From: an uncultured Bacteroidales bacterium
GTDB taxonomy: Bacteria; Bacteroidota; Bacteroidia; Bacteroidales; F082
DNA: 15,002 bases
NCBI GenBank assembly: GCA_937902805.1
Contig: CALEMB010000129.1
Location: 1-15,002, forward strand
Reading direction: 5' to 3'
In this document: positions 14,766 to 15,002 of the stretch, in pieces
Layout: every line of letters starts with the position of its first letter
Position numbering within the stretch: position 1 is the first letter of the stretch
Made by a program: the position numbers and the translations under genes
Notes under the pieces: model-generated
Seen by the model: the letters and a program-made list of their open reading frames with translations, nothing else
Database searches by the model: none
Told to the model about the DNA's origin: nothing

Positions 14766-15002
14766 CCCTCCTAGACTGGCTCCCGATAACGAAAAAAGAG
14801 ACCGACTTGCGCGGTTGGGACGAGGTGGACGTGGTGTTCGTCACTGGTGACGCCTATGTCGACCATCCTGCGTTTGGGGCATCCGTCATCGGTAGGGTGT
14901 TGGAGCACAATGGTTTCCGAGTGGCACTCATCCCGCAGCCCAACTGGCGGGACGATTTGCGCGACTTCAAGAAGTTTGGCAAGCCGAGGCTTTATTTCGG
15001 CG
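14762..15002 (+). CDS. ygiQ: YgiQ family radical SAM protein, N-terminal part (3' partial)
   Basis: The ATG at 14762 overlaps the aldehyde dehydrogenase stop by four bases and the frame is open to the right edge (80 codons). The translation contains LPITKKETDLRGWDEVDVVF, then VTGDAYVDHPAFG, IGRVLEHNGFRVALIPQPNW and KPRLYFG. This is the characteristic N-terminal domain of YgiQ (UPF0313), a radical SAM protein of unknown reaction. The CxxxCxxC cluster-binding motif would lie beyond the window. The overlap suggests translational coupling with the dehydrogenases, though YgiQ genes occur in many contexts and a metabolic link is not implied. Confidence 0.88.
   Translation, partial: MTLLDWLPITKKETDLRGWDEVDVVFVTGDAYVDHPAFGASVIGRVLEHNGFRVALIPQPNWRDDLRDFKKFGKPRLYFG

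Overview
The window looks like chromosomal DNA from a Bacteroidales-type member of the Bacteroidota. Several genes are preceded by the -7 element of that phylum (TAnnTTTG, seen at 2344, 3466, 12102 and, on the minus strand, 10988). Leaders are AT-rich and mostly lack a Shine-Dalgarno site. The signalling genes also fit: a TPR-containing membrane histidine kinase followed by a LuxR-type response regulator. No tRNA, rRNA, CRISPR array, transposase or phage gene was seen, and no gene-free stretch exceeds 300 bases.

Layout. (1) 2-2276, plus: a two-component system, the kinase cut at the window's left edge. (2) 2277-2474: an intergenic region with a Bacteroidota promoter, a cluster of AACAA/TTGTT half-sites and a long leader that can fold into a 12-bp hairpin. 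(3) 2475-3314, plus: a secreted protein I do not recognise, with CCYYC and CPGFPC cysteine motifs, followed by a strong intrinsic terminator (3405-3441). (4) 3494-6395, plus: a membrane-anchored, probably periplasmic PHP-family phosphoesterase overlapping a GT39-type polyprenyl-phosphate-sugar glycosyltransferase. The glycosyltransferase gene carries an 80-bp palindromic repeat element inserted in frame. (5) 6355-11996, minus: a run of YitT-family membrane protein, peptidase T, LTA-synthase-like phosphatidylglycerol/phosphoethanolamine-type transferase and DUF2079 membrane protein. The last of these overlaps the glycosyltransferase tail to tail. (6) 12129-15002, plus: iron-containing alcohol dehydrogenase, class-3-like aldehyde dehydrogenase and the start of a YgiQ-type radical SAM protein. 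The last two overlap by four bases (ATGA).

How the parts may work together. The PHP protein, GT39 enzyme, LTA-synthase-like enzyme and DUF2079 protein are all membrane or periplasmic envelope proteins lying side by side. A shared role in modifying a surface glycan or lipid is plausible but inferred. The alcohol and aldehyde dehydrogenases form a natural pair for interconverting an alcohol, its aldehyde and the acid; the substrate cannot be read from sequence. The two-component system may control the unknown secreted protein just downstream, since the intervening promoter is unusually rich in inverted repeats. I found no clear candidate for a wholly new defence or mobile system. The most unusual signals are the in-frame palindromic insertion and the structured leader of the unknown secreted gene.
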